Shown: positions 35,983 through 44,521 of the stretch, piece after piece | Position numbering within the stretch: the first letter of the stretch is position 1 | How the letters are laid out: every line of letters begins with the position of its first letter | Assembly (NCBI RefSeq): GCF_014197245.1 | Contig: NZ_JACIFF010000002.1 | Location: 479,068-543,067 of the forward strand | Direction of reading: 5' to 3' | Source of the DNA: Neolewinella aquimaris | Lineage (GTDB): Bacteria > Bacteroidota > Bacteroidia > Chitinophagales > Saprospiraceae | DNA length: 64,000 nucleotides | Translations under genes and position numbers: made by a program | The notes under the pieces: generated by a model | The model's input: the letters and a program-made list of their open reading frames with translations, nothing else | Database searches by the model: none | What the model was told of the DNA's origin: nothing

Positions 35983-36795
35983 ATGAAAATAACGTTAGAC
36001 CGCTGCTTCCCCATCCTTCTCGGGATATTACTCGCTTCTTCCGGGCTGGCGGCCCAGGGACCGATCAGCGGATTTCCGACGCCGAAGGGCGAAGTGGCCA
36101 TTTCTCCCGGTTACAGCGTGGACAAATACAAGAAGTACTTCGGAGAAGGAGGCACAATCGAGGATCGGGAAGTGACCACTACCAGTTACAGCCTCTTCGT
36201 CGAGGCGGGCCTGAACGAACAAACCTCCCTGGTCGCTACCCTACCCTACCTACGCACCAACGACCGCCCCGGCAGCCTGCAGGACGCCTCCCTTTGGATC
36301 AAGTATATGAACCTCGATCGGCGGGAACGGGTCGGCAATCAGCGGGTCTTTACCGCTATCGGCCTTAGCTTCCCCGTCGGCAATTACGAAACCACCGGAA
36401 TCGCGGCACTGGGCCAGCGGGCCACCGTATTCCAGGGCCGCCTGGTCTACCAGTACCAGTTCGACAGCGGATTTTTTCTGCACGCCCAGTCGGGAATCGA
36501 CTTCCAGTTCGCTCCCGAGAGCCGCTCCAGCTGGCCCGTACTACTGCGCACCGGCTACGGCACCAAGTACGTCTACGTGGAGGGATGGGTCGAATTCATC
36601 ACTGCCCTGGAAAGCGGCACGGCCGTCCAGACCGCCACGGCGGGTACCGGAAGCAGTTGGCGCAGGATCGGCGGTACGGTGTATGTTCCGGTCGTGAAGT
36701 GGGCCGGTGTCGTGTTGGGTGGTGCGTACGTCCTCGGCGGGGAGTACATCGGCAGGAGCACGCGGGTGAATACGGGGGTGGTGGTGAAGCTGTAA
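35983..36795 (+). CDS. Secreted, probably outer-membrane protein
   Basis: 270 residues with a signal peptide (ILLGILLASSGLAAQG, cleavage after Ala). The mature part opens PISGFPTPKGEVAISPGYSVD and continues in alternating strands (TSLVATLPYLRTND, RVFTAIGLSFPVGNYET, FFLHAQSGIDFQFAPES, YVYVEGWVEFITAL), closing with GVVLGGAYVLGG and a terminal Val-Lys-Leu, as in barrels related to the meta-pathway/phenol-degradation porin group. Function unknown. A 129-bp tandem array follows 12 bases after its stop. Confidence 0.65.
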   Translation: MKITLDRCFPILLGILLASSGLAAQGPISGFPTPKGEVAISPGYSVDKYKKYFGEGGTIEDREVTTTSYSLFVEAGLNEQTSLVATLPYLRTNDRPGSLQDASLWIKYMNLDRRERVGNQRVFTAIGLSFPVGNYETTGIAALGQRATVFQGRLVYQYQFDSGFFLHAQSGIDFQFAPESRSSWPVLLRTGYGTKYVYVEGWVEFITALESGTAVQTATAGTGSSWRRIGGTVYVPVVKWAGVVLGGAYVLGGEYIGRSTRVNTGVVVKL

Positions 36796-37318
36796 TGTCG
36801 TCGGCCGTCGTCGGCCGACCGAGGCACGAGGCTCGTCCGACGACTTGCTTCCTGAGGTTGGTGTTCCACCCATTTCGGCATACTGGCCCTACTCGGCGGA
36901 TGAGCTTAGGCTCGGCCGACGAGGGGCAACGAGGCGTCGTCGGCCGACCGAGGCACGAGGCTCTTCCGCCGACTTGCTTCCTGAGGTTGGTATTCCACCC
37001 ATTTTGGCATACTGGCCCTACTCGGCGGACGAGCTTAGGCTCGGCCGACGAGAGGCAGCGAGGCGTCGTCGACCGACTGAGGCACGAGGCTCGTCCGCCG
37101 ACTTGCTTCCTGAGATTGATATTCCACCCATTTTGGCATACTGGCCCTACTCGACGGACGAGCTTAGGCTCGGCCGACGAGGGGCAACGAGGCGTCGCCG
37201 GCCGACCGAGGCACGAGGCTCGTCCGCCGACTTGCTTCCTGAGGTTGATATTTCACCCATTTCGGCATACTCGCCCTACTCGGCGGACGAGCTTAGGCTC
37301 GGCCGACGAGGGGCGATG
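36796..37318. repeat. 129-bp tandem repeat array of paired palindromes
   Basis: Four copies with an exact 129-bp period (the word GAGGCACGAG begins at 36821, 36950, 37079 and 37208). Each unit has two imperfect palindromes: one of about 38 bp (36807-36844 in copy one) and one of about 32 bp (CTCGGCGGACGAGC, TTAG loop, GCTCGGCCGACGAG), joined by an AT-richer linker with TTGCTTCCTGAGGTT. Because 129 is divisible by 3, two frames stay open across it, but no start, composition or homology supports a protein. The array fills the gap between convergent genes and its last unit runs into the LutA-like coding end. A lone reversed copy of the first palindrome is at 21783-21820. Confidence 0.92.
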
Positions 37319-38048
37319 AGCTATTCAATATCTCCGCCACATGCATCACCCTCACCGGTAGGCCCTCCCGCCGTATAAGGCCCTCCATGTGCATCAGGCA
37401 GGACATATCCCCGCTCGTAATGACTTCAGCCTCGTGCCGTAGGTGATCGGCGAGGCGATCGCGTCCCATCTTCGTCGACAACTCAGGTTGGTTTACGCTA
37501 AAGGTGCCGCCGAAGCCGCAGCATTCGTCCACGCGGTCGAGGGGGACCAGTTCGACGCCATCGACCATTTCGAGGAGGTAGCGGTAGTAACTGAAGGCTG
37601 CCCCCACCCGCTCGGAACTCTCCCCCAACCGCAGGCCGCGTAGGCCGTGACAGCTGTTGTGAACGCCTACCCGCGCCGGAAAACGCGCATCGAGTTGTTT
37701 GACTCCCACCACGTTAACCAGGAAATCGGCTAGCTCGAAGGTGCGCTCGCGCAGTTGCCGCACCTCGTCCGTTTGCTCCAGCGTATCGTAGTGGTGCTTC
37801 ACGTGGTACACGCAGCTCCCCGACGGACACACGATGTAATCATACCCGCGGAAGGTTTCCACAAAGTGCTCGTAGATCGGGCGTGCTTCCTTCTCCATCC
37901 CACTGTTGGCCAGGGGTTGGCCGCAGCAGGTTTGCTCCCGGGGATAAGCAACGGTACAGCCCACTTTTTCGAGCAGCTCCAGGGTGGCGATGCCCGCCTT
38001 GGGGTAAAATTGGTCGATGTAGCAGGGGATGAAGAGGCCGACGGTCAT
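37293..38048 (-). CDS. LutA/YkgE-like iron-sulfur oxidoreductase subunit
   Basis: 251 residues with two CCG domains: the first with FIPCYIDQFYP and REQTCCGQPLANSG, the second with VHNSCHGLRGLRLG and DECCGFGGTFSVNQPELS. These cysteine motifs bind iron-sulfur or a non-cubane cluster in the LutA/GlpC/HdrB group; LutA works with LutB and LutC in L-lactate oxidation, but neither partner is nearby. The final residues SSPLVGRA and the stop are encoded by the last unit of the 129-bp array. It follows the RavA-like gene on the same strand across a purine-rich 127-bp gap. Confidence 0.9.
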   Translation of the reverse strand: MTVGLFIPCYIDQFYPKAGIATLELLEKVGCTVAYPREQTCCGQPLANSGMEKEARPIYEHFVETFRGYDYIVCPSGSCVYHVKHHYDTLEQTDEVRQLRERTFELADFLVNVVGVKQLDARFPARVGVHNSCHGLRGLRLGESSERVGAAFSYYRYLLEMVDGVELVPLDRVDECCGFGGTFSVNQPELSTKMGRDRLADHLRHEAEVITSGDMSCLMHMEGLIRREGLPVRVMHVAEILNSSSPLVGRA

Positions 38049-38112
38049 GAGGGAGGGAATGAAGGGAGGAGGGGGGAAGGGATTGAAGGTAGGAGGGATT
38101 GAGGGGGGGGAA
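38049..38112. repeat. Purine-rich simple repeat
   Basis: Runs of GAGGGAGGGAATGAAGGGAG and GGGATTGAAGGTAGGAGG, ending in a run of G. It is the reverse of the CCTCAATCCCTC tracts at 50823-50859 and 58264-58330. It lies between two co-directional genes and could form G-rich secondary structure. Confidence 0.6.
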
Positions 38113-38175
38113 GGTACCCTCCTTCCGTAGCATGACCATCCGGTGGTGTGCTGCTTTGCGTGTCCTTTCCTTGAT

Positions 38176-39744
38176 TTATCGCTCTACGCCGCCGTATTCG
38201 AATTGGAGCTTTTCCAGTTGTAGGAGGAGTCCTGCGAGGGCCTCACGGACTTCACTTAAGTTAGCGGATACGACGGTGGCGTAGGCGGCATCGACGAAGA
38301 GGTGGTCCTGGATGCCGTCCAGCTCGTCCGGGCCCTGGGCTTCGATGGCGGTGAGTTGTTGCCGGATGTAGTTGCTGAGGCGCTCGTGGCGCTCGTCCCA
38401 GAAATCCTGGAGGATGCGGTGGGGCTTTTTGCGGATCACCTCCTGTCGCTCGACCAGATGAGTCTTTAGTCGGAAGATCGTATCCGTGCCATTGAAATTT
38501 ACCTCGATGGTGTTCTCACGGGGGCCCTTGCGACCGCGGATGCGGTTGACGAGATTGCGGTCCTCGTCGTAGAAGTTGACGCTGCTGAATTCCTGGTTGC
38601 TGAGTCCGCGAAACTGCTCGATGGTGACCAGTACGCCGCGGAACTGACTCAAGTCCTTCTCCAGTTCGTAGTAGCTTTCCTGTACTGGGAGCAGTTGTTC
38701 CTCCTCCTGGACGTGCCGGATGCGTGTTTCCTCCCGGACGTCGTCTTCGAACTCCCTCACTTCTTTCTTCAGGGCCGACAGGTTCACCGCTACCGAGTAG
38801 CCGTGTTTGCGGACGGCGTCGACGATCATTTCCCGGATTACCTCCCGCTGCTCGGGGCCGTTCCAGAGGCAGTGTTCGAGGAGGAAGCAGTCCATGAGGT
38901 CCACCCGCTTGCGACCGTGGAGGTAGGCGGAGGTGCGCAGCAGGCGGACGGCTTTTTTCCAGCGCCGGTCATAGATGTTGATCTGGCTGGCGGCGTGATT
39001 GGGTCGGGCGTTGTACTGCTCGATCTTGTAGAGGAGCAGCTGCAGGGTGTTAAGCACCTCGGCGGGCACTTCCACGGCGTCGATGGCAATGGACCAGCGG
39101 TCTAGTTCCTCTTCCGAAAGCTTGGTGGCGGTGGGGATGTTGTCTTCGTAGACGTCCTGGGTATCGACCACCATCTTCACGAAATTCTGGTACTGGCTGA
39201 TCTTGCTGAGTTCGAGGCGGACGAGGAAGCGGTCCCAGATCGGGGCCAGGTTTGCGCTGCGGGGCGGCAGTTCGTTGCTGGCGGTGATGATGCCGCGGAT
39301 GTTGACCTTCATATCCTCCTCCCCGTTGCGGTAGATTTTCTCGTTGAGGATTGTGAGCAGGGCGTTCTGGATGGCGGGGCCGGCCTTCCAGATTTCGTCG
39401 AGGAAGACGATGTTTGCCCCCGGCAGGTAGCGGTCCGTGAGGCGCTCGTACTTGTCCTCATCACGGAGTTTCTTGATGGAGATCGGGCCGAATACCTCGT
39501 CGGGGGTCGAAAACTTCGACATGAGGTACTCAAAACTCACCCCGTCGCGGAAGGCATACTTGAGTCGACGGGCGATCAAACTCTTCCCGACACCGGGGGG
39601 GCCGAGCAGGAAGATGCTCTCTCCGGCCACCGCGGTAAGCAGGGCCAGTCCCATGGCGTGATCGCGTTCGTAGAGGCCGGCCGTGAGGGCATCGAGCAGG
39701 GATTCGGTGCGGAGGCGCAGGTCGGTATCGCGTTTAACGGTCAT
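38176..39744 (-). CDS. MoxR/RavA-type AAA+ ATPase
   Basis: 522 residues. Walker [17 protein letters not shown] (residues ~47-62), the RavA-like insertion EYLMSKFSTPDEVFGPISIKKL, Walker B ANIVFLDEIWKAG, sensor 1 GIITASNELP, arginine-finger region WDRFLVRLE. The C-terminal half (~300-520) is helical and charged, with a coiled-coil part (REFEDDVREETRIRHVQEEE). RavA works with the VWA protein ViaA in E. coli in respiratory-complex and stress functions; no VWA gene is within the window beside it. It may share a transcript with the LutA-like gene downstream. Confidence 0.9.
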   Translation of the reverse strand: MTVKRDTDLRLRTESLLDALTAGLYERDHAMGLALLTAVAGESIFLLGPPGVGKSLIARRLKYAFRDGVSFEYLMSKFSTPDEVFGPISIKKLRDEDKYERLTDRYLPGANIVFLDEIWKAGPAIQNALLTILNEKIYRNGEEDMKVNIRGIITASNELPPRSANLAPIWDRFLVRLELSKISQYQNFVKMVVDTQDVYEDNIPTATKLSEEELDRWSIAIDAVEVPAEVLNTLQLLLYKIEQYNARPNHAASQINIYDRRWKKAVRLLRTSAYLHGRKRVDLMDCFLLEHCLWNGPEQREVIREMIVDAVRKHGYSVAVNLSALKKEVREFEDDVREETRIRHVQEEEQLLPVQESYYELEKDLSQFRGVLVTIEQFRGLSNQEFSSVNFYDEDRNLVNRIRGRKGPRENTIEVNFNGTDTIFRLKTHLVERQEVIRKKPHRILQDFWDERHERLSNYIRQQLTAIEAQGPDELDGIQDHLFVDAAYATVVSANLSEVREALAGLLLQLEKLQFEYGGVER

Positions 39745-39791
39745 TGCGGGGGTAACGACGGGGACGGCGGAAGGGTTGTAGGAAAATACAG

Positions 39792-39829
39792 GAACGGCTG
39801 CCGGGGGAATTACCCACCGACAGCCGTTC
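39792..39829 (-). terminator. Hairpin terminator downstream of rpsU
   Basis: Perfect 9-bp stem GAACGGCTG/CAGCCGTTC with a 20-base inner part that can pair partly, followed on the minus strand by CTGTATTTTCC. It lies 40 bases after the rpsU stop and before the RavA-like start. Confidence 0.6.
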
Positions 39830-39868
39830 GCTGATCAATCCCCGGGGGGGACTGCATTATGGACGTCC

Positions 39869-40057
39869 TTACTGGTCGCCGTACTTCTCCAGGCGGTATT
39901 CTGCCTTCAGTTTTTCCTTACGCCGCTTCACGCTGGGCTTGGTAAACTCGCGGCGATTGCGGAGTTCACGGATTACCCGGGTGTTGATTGATTTGCGCTT
40001 GTAGCGCTTGAGGGCACGGTCGATATTCTCTCCCTCGCGTACGTTAATAATTAGCAT
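39869..40057 (-). CDS. rpsU: 30S ribosomal protein bS21
   Basis: 62 residues, the normal Bacteroidota length. MLIINVREGENIDRALKRYK, then RVIRELRNRREFTKPSVKRR and a basic C-terminus ending LEKYGDQ identify bS21, which sits by the 3' end of 16S rRNA on the small subunit and affects initiation. In Bacteroidota it helps to sequester the anti-Shine-Dalgarno, in keeping with the lack of SD sites here. It has a canonical promoter and its own terminator. Confidence 0.97.
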   Translation of the reverse strand: MLIINVREGENIDRALKRYKRKSINTRVIRELRNRREFTKPSVKRRKEKLKAEYRLEKYGDQ

Positions 40058-40085
40058 TCAGCGATCATATTTTGTAATTGGAGCG

Positions 40086-40116
40086 CAAAGATACGGGTTG
40101 TTTCTGGAAGGACCAA
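40086..40116 (-). promoter_or_regulatory. rpsU promoter (Bacteroidota -33/-7)
   Basis: Minus strand: TTG (40114-40116), 20 bp, TATCTTTG (40086-40093), a full consensus match with the same spacing as the parE promoter. The ATG is 28 bases downstream of the box. Confidence 0.75.
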
Positions 40117-40136
40117 GTGGCCCCCTGTTTTTAGTC

Positions 40137-40433
40137 TTAGACTCCCGCTTTGATTTCCAGCACGGTTTTTCCGACTTCGGTGCGGTATTTCAGGTGCTCG
40201 ACCTTCAGTTTGCTGAGCAGTACCCGTGGGTCGGGCATGCTTTCGGAAGTATTGGCTGCGGGCGGGGGCGCAGGAGCAGTGTCTTTCGGAACGGCGGGCT
40301 GGCGAAGTTGGCTCAGCACCTCGTGCAGTCCCATGTTAATGATGTCGTCGGAGAGGGCAATCTGTCCCTCTACGTGGGTGCCGTTGAGGTCGGCAAAATC
40401 GGTTTCGATCAGGTGCTTGAGTACGGGATGCAT
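40137..40433 (-). CDS. Small protein of unknown function with a Pro/Ala linker
   Basis: 98 residues: MHPVLKHLIETDFADLNGTH, an Ala/Pro-rich linker (TAPAPPPAANTS), then DPRVLLSKLKVEHLKYRTEVGKTVLEIKAGV. No signal peptide or recognised domain. It starts 12 bp after the stop of the 175-residue gene upstream on the same strand, so the two form an operon. The linker codons contain an exact copy of the 18-base word (40260-40277, plus strand). Confidence 0.55.
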   Translation of the reverse strand: MHPVLKHLIETDFADLNGTHVEGQIALSDDIINMGLHEVLSQLRQPAVPKDTAPAPPPAANTSESMPDPRVLLSKLKVEHLKYRTEVGKTVLEIKAGV

Positions 40434-40444
40434 AGGATGGTAGC

Positions 40445-40972
40445 TTACTGGGCGTTTAGATGGAGGGATAGGATGAGGCGGTTGGCTTCGCTGGTGACCT
40501 GCAATTTATTGATCAGCGGTACGAGCTGCTGGTACCCCAGATGGGTCATCAGGGCCGGGACGTGGATGCGGACGTAGCTGCTGCTCACATCCACTCCCTT
40601 GGGCAGGCGCGACTCGATCTGGCCCTGAACCAGATTGATCAGGGGCTTATCGAGAAACTTGAGTCCGGAGACGATGTCGAAGCTTAGCCACGGCTGATCC
40701 GGAAAGGAAACGGCTGGTCCCGGGACCAGCATCAATTGCCGGCTCACCGTACCGATCACGGGGGCGTTGGCGGACAGGTGTACCCTAAATCGGTTTCCCG
40801 CTTCGGGATCGATGTATAGTTCCCGGATCGGCGTGCCGGCGGGGCGGGCGGCCAGCACCTCGTTGAGCAGGGCACGGGTGAGGGGTAGCGTGATCTTCAG
40901 ATCCGTATCCGCCAGCGCGGCGGACGGATTCCGTAAAAGGGCGTTCAGGGAGGGTGAGGAAGGCATCGGCAT
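40445..40972 (-). CDS. Protein of unknown function, first gene of a two-gene operon
   Basis: 175 residues from the ATG at 40972 (an in-frame ATG at 40966 is equally possible, and one at 41014 would add 14 residues). Sequence features: TDLKITLPLTRALLNEVLAA, YIDPEAGNRFRVHLSANAPVIG, WLSFDIVSGLKFLDKPLINLVQGQIESRL, VDVSSSYVRIHVPALM. The strand-rich pattern with a central amphipathic helix resembles lipid-binding or SRPBCC-like folds only vaguely. No signal peptide. I do not assign a function. Confidence 0.55.
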   Translation of the reverse strand: MPMPSSPSLNALLRNPSAALADTDLKITLPLTRALLNEVLAARPAGTPIRELYIDPEAGNRFRVHLSANAPVIGTVSRQLMLVPGPAVSFPDQPWLSFDIVSGLKFLDKPLINLVQGQIESRLPKGVDVSSSYVRIHVPALMTHLGYQQLVPLINKLQVTSEANRLILSLHLNAQ

Positions 40973-41197
40973 AGTGCAATAACCGGAATGGACCGGACGG
41001 GTTCGAGCGTCCATCTATATAGACGGGAAGTTGCGTTAGCCGCCTCCTACGTAGCAAAATCAACGCCCGAACGGAGCTGTTTTATGGTTCATTCTATGAT
41101 CCGGGCGGATTACTCGACAATCCGGCGTTTCGTCCCTATGTGTTTGCTGAACGGGTTGCGGGGTCTCACGTTTGGTTAGTAGAATATATCCCGCACC

Positions 41198-43645
41198 ATG
41201 AAGCCACTATATACCGCTCTTCTCATTTTACTCTGCACCTGCGTCCGCGCCCAAACGGATGCCGTGCCCCCCGAGATGGCCCCCAATACGGGTGGCGTTG
41301 GCGGACAACTCCGCGATGGCAGTAGTGAAGAACCGGTCGGTTTTGCCAATATCGCGGTCTATCGGATTGAAAACGGCGAGTTGGTTGGCGGTACCACCAG
41401 TGACATTGACGGCAAGTTTACGATCAAGGACCTGCCCTACGGAGATTACCGGCTCGAAGTGACCTTTATCGGGTACGAGGGGGAAGAAATGATGCTCGAA
41501 CTGAACGATTCCGAACGGTTCCTGCGGGTGGGCGACATCACCCTGGAGGCCGGTGGTGCCACTGATCTTGATGAAGTGGTCGTAACCGCCGATCGCGCCA
41601 TCATGGAACTCGGTCTCGACCGCAAGTCCTTTAACGTAGAAAAAAGCGTGGCGGCTAGCGGCGGATCGGCCGAAGACCTGCTGCGGCAAATCCCGAGCAT
41701 TACGGTCGACCTGGAGGGCAACGTAAGTTTACGCGGTAGCGGTGGCGTGCGCTTTTTAATTAACGGTAAGCCCAGCGGACTGGTGGGCACCGACCCGGCC
41801 ACCTACCTGAAATCTTTGAGCTCCAGCAGCATCGAGCGGGTGGAGGTAATCACCAACCCAGGTGCCGCCTACGACCCGGAAGGCACCGCCGGCATCATCA
41901 ACATCGTCCTCAAAAAAAAGCAGGACGACGGCTTCAACGCAACGGTAAACCTCAATGCCGGTACCGGAAACAAATTCGACGGCAATCTCGACCTCAACTG
42001 GCGCCAGGGCAAATTCAACTCCTTCGCCGGGGTGAGTGGCCGCTACGATGAGCGCTTTTTCCGGGGCTTCCGCGACCAGACGGGCACCCTGGGCGACAGC
42101 ACCTTCAGCCGCTACTTCCTCTTCGAGGGCGACCGGCTGCGCAAGTCGCAGATGTTCAAGCTCGGCACCGAGTACAACATTAGTGAGCGCGGTGTGATCG
42201 GACTACAGGGCAACATCCAGTTCGAACAGGGGGAAAGCAACAACCTGCGGACCACCGACTTCTTTAACAACGAGGGCGGACTGGACCGTACCAGCGTCCG
42301 TACCGAATTTGAGCCGGAAACCGAGAACGACTTCGAGGTACAGGCCACCTACTTTACGACCTTTAAAAAGGAGGGCCGCCAACTCTCCTCCAGCTTCCAG
42401 TACAGCGAGAACGATGAGGAGGAGATCGAGAACTACAACGAAATCCTCAACGACGCCTCCGGCATCGTGATCGGCACGGACCAACAACGGGCCCCCACCC
42501 TAGAGAATCGCCAGCGGTATCTCGGCCAGCTCGATTACGAGCAGACCATAGGCGACTTTAAGTTTACCACCGGCTGGCGCACTACGCTGGAGCGCACCGA
42601 GCAGGACGCCGCCTTCCAAACCTTCGATACCGGCAGCTTCGAGAACGTAGATAGCCTGAGTAATCTCTTCCGCTACGAAGAAGACGTACACGCCGTTTAC
42701 GCCACCTTCGGCGGGCAGGTAGACAAAATCCGCTTCAACGTTGGGCTGCGGGCGGAGCAAGCCAATACCAGCAGCATCCTCCTCGAGCCAAACGCAGAAG
42801 ACTTCACGAACAACTACTTCAAGGTCTACCCCAGCATATTCGCCGGCTACGAATTCGACGACAACACTACCCTACAGGCCAGCTACAGTCGGCGCATCGA
42901 GCGGCCGCGCGGCTACGCTCTTAACCCCTTCGTGGATCGCGGCGACCCGTTTAACCTGCGCAGCGGCAACCCCTTCCTGCTGCCCGAATTGATCAACAGC
43001 TTCGAGCTCAACGTACAGCAGCAGTACGGTAAGGGCACCTTCACCGGGGGCGTCTACTTCCGCCAGCTCAACGACATCATCAGCAGGATCACCCGCGTGC
43101 TGCCCGGCGGCGTGAGCCTGAGCACCCGCGACAACCTCGACCGGGGCCGCGATTACGGCATCGAATTGATCACTACGTACCGTCCGACCGACAAACTCGA
43201 CCTCACAGTGAGCGGCAACGGCTACCGTTCGGAAATTATCGGGAACAACCAGGACGAGAACATCGACCAGAACGGCTACCTCTTCAGCGGCAACGTGCAG
43301 GGCAGCTACGAGCTACCGGGCAAAGTACAGGCCCAGTTCACCTACTTCTACCGCTCACCGGGCGTACGGCCGCAGGGGCGCATTCAGGCCATTCAGAGTC
43401 TGGACCTCGGTTTTCGGAAGGAGATCCTGGACGATAAGGGAGCCATTACGTTGCGGGTCACCGACCTGTTCAACCAGCGCAAGTACCGCTTTACTACCGA
43501 GACGGGCGGCATCACCACCGTCAGCGAATTTCAGCGCGAGAGCCGCATCGTGTACCTCGGTTTTCAGTACAGCCTGAACCAGCTTTCGCGGCAGCGGAAC
43601 AACAACGGACGTCGGGGAGACGGCGGCGGCGAAGACGACTTCTAG
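41198..43645 (+). CDS. TonB-dependent receptor-like outer-membrane barrel with carboxypeptidase-regulatory domain
   Basis: 815 residues with a signal peptide (MKPLYTALLILLCTCVRAQ). Residues ~30-110: CarboxypepD_reg-like beta sandwich (EPVGFANIAVYRIENGELVG, TIKDLPYGDYRLEVTFIGYEG). Residues ~125-225: plug (SAEDLLRQIPSITVDLEGNV, SLRGSGGVRFLINGKPSG, IERVEVITNPGAAYDPEGTAG). The rest is an OMP_b-brl_3-type barrel with the usual ASYSRRIERPRGYALNPFVD block. It imports an unknown ligand. The stop overlaps that of the convergent esterase in the 4-base CTAG. Its signal peptide closely resembles that of the sorting-domain protein nearby. Confidence 0.92.
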   Translation: MKPLYTALLILLCTCVRAQTDAVPPEMAPNTGGVGGQLRDGSSEEPVGFANIAVYRIENGELVGGTTSDIDGKFTIKDLPYGDYRLEVTFIGYEGEEMMLELNDSERFLRVGDITLEAGGATDLDEVVVTADRAIMELGLDRKSFNVEKSVAASGGSAEDLLRQIPSITVDLEGNVSLRGSGGVRFLINGKPSGLVGTDPATYLKSLSSSSIERVEVITNPGAAYDPEGTAGIINIVLKKKQDDGFNATVNLNAGTGNKFDGNLDLNWRQGKFNSFAGVSGRYDERFFRGFRDQTGTLGDSTFSRYFLFEGDRLRKSQMFKLGTEYNISERGVIGLQGNIQFEQGESNNLRTTDFFNNEGGLDRTSVRTEFEPETENDFEVQATYFTTFKKEGRQLSSSFQYSENDEEEIENYNEILNDASGIVIGTDQQRAPTLENRQRYLGQLDYEQTIGDFKFTTGWRTTLERTEQDAAFQTFDTGSFENVDSLSNLFRYEEDVHAVYATFGGQVDKIRFNVGLRAEQANTSSILLEPNAEDFTNNYFKVYPSIFAGYEFDDNTTLQASYSRRIERPRGYALNPFVDRGDPFNLRSGNPFLLPELINSFELNVQQQYGKGTFTGGVYFRQLNDIISRITRVLPGGVSLSTRDNLDRGRDYGIELITTYRPTDKLDLTVSGNGYRSEIIGNNQDENIDQNGYLFSGNVQGSYELPGKVQAQFTYFYRSPGVRPQGRIQAIQSLDLGFRKEILDDKGAITLRVTDLFNQRKYRFTTETGGITTVSEFQRESRIVYLGFQYSLNQLSRQRNNNGRRGDGGGEDDF

Positions 43646-44466
43646 TTGGTAGCGGATATCCAGCCAAGCTCCTGGAGGAAAAGATCGCTGGCCTCCATGG
43701 TCGAGCGGAAGTGGTCGGCGTTCTGGACGTTAAAGAAGCCGTGGCGACCGCCCTCGTACAGCTTCAACTCGCACCGTCCGCCAACCCGCTCGATGGCCAT
43801 GCAGTAATATTCCGCCGTGGTGACGGGAATCAGGTGATCGGCGGTGCCGAGCAGAAATAAGGTCGGCGGAGTGGAACTGTCGATGTTATGCAGGGGCGAA
43901 AAATCGGGGTAGGCCTCCCCTATTCTTTCGTAGCCGTAGCCGGCGGGACCGTTGTCCACGACCGGATTGTAGAGCAACAGGGCATTTGCCCGGCTGCTGA
44001 CGGAAAGATCATCTTGCGGATCGTTGTACTCTTTCACCATGGCCGTCGCCGCAGCCAGGTGCCCGCCCGCCGAGCCGCCGCCCGCGGCGATTTTTGCGGT
44101 ATCCAGTTGCCACTGCTCGGCGTGGGTCCGGACGTAGCGCATGGCGGATTTGGCGTCCATCACCGAGGTAAAGGGCGTGGTGCCATGGCTATTTTTCGTG
44201 CGGTAATCCGCCAGAAAACACACGACCCCCCGTCCGGCAAAGTAATCGGCCTGCGGGCGAAAGTGCTCGCGGCTACCCGAATTCCAGCCGCCGCCGAAGA
44301 AGAAAACGATGGCGGGATAGGAACCTTGATCAGTAAAATTATCCGGGAGGATCACCTCCAACTTCAGTTCGGAAGTATCGAGTTGTTTGTAGGTGACCAC
44401 TTCCGTTTGCTGCCCCCAGGCCGAGGAAGAGATCAGAAGGAAGACCAGCAGCTTTAAACTTCTCAT
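43642..44466 (-). CDS. Secreted alpha/beta-hydrolase (esterase/lipase-like)
   Basis: 274 residues from the ATG at 44466, which opens a signal peptide (LKLLVFLLISSSAWGQ). An in-frame start at 44562 is rejected because it would overlap the preceding gene. Motifs: oxyanion-hole IVFFFGGGWNSGSREHF (HGG-like, here FGGG), nucleophile elbow AAGGGSAGGHLAAAT with Ser in GGSAG, acid in LFLLGTADHLIPV and His in YEGGRHGFFN. This fits acetyl-xylan/BD-FAE-type esterases of carbohydrate loci. It lies between a TonB receptor and a T9SS-secreted protein, suggesting a small glycan-related locus. Confidence 0.85.
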   Translation of the reverse strand: MRSLKLLVFLLISSSAWGQQTEVVTYKQLDTSELKLEVILPDNFTDQGSYPAIVFFFGGGWNSGSREHFRPQADYFAGRGVVCFLADYRTKNSHGTTPFTSVMDAKSAMRYVRTHAEQWQLDTAKIAAGGGSAGGHLAAATAMVKEYNDPQDDLSVSSRANALLLYNPVVDNGPAGYGYERIGEAYPDFSPLHNIDSSTPPTLFLLGTADHLIPVTTAEYYCMAIERVGGRCELKLYEGGRHGFFNVQNADHFRSTMEASDLFLQELGWISATN

Positions 44467-44521
44467 GTAGTGCGATTTGCCGCTGAATTTACGGTACCCC
44501 AGTAGAATGGCTCCAGCGCAA

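Noticed and set aside
36796..37318. Possible CRISPR array
   Set aside because: Units are contiguous and near-identical over the full 129 bp, with no unique spacers and no cas genes nearby.
36585..37378. Two overlapping frames encoding 43-residue tandem repeats
   Set aside because: They arise because the 129-bp unit is divisible by three; they start inside other genes or mid-repeat and encode compositionally odd, non-conserved peptides.
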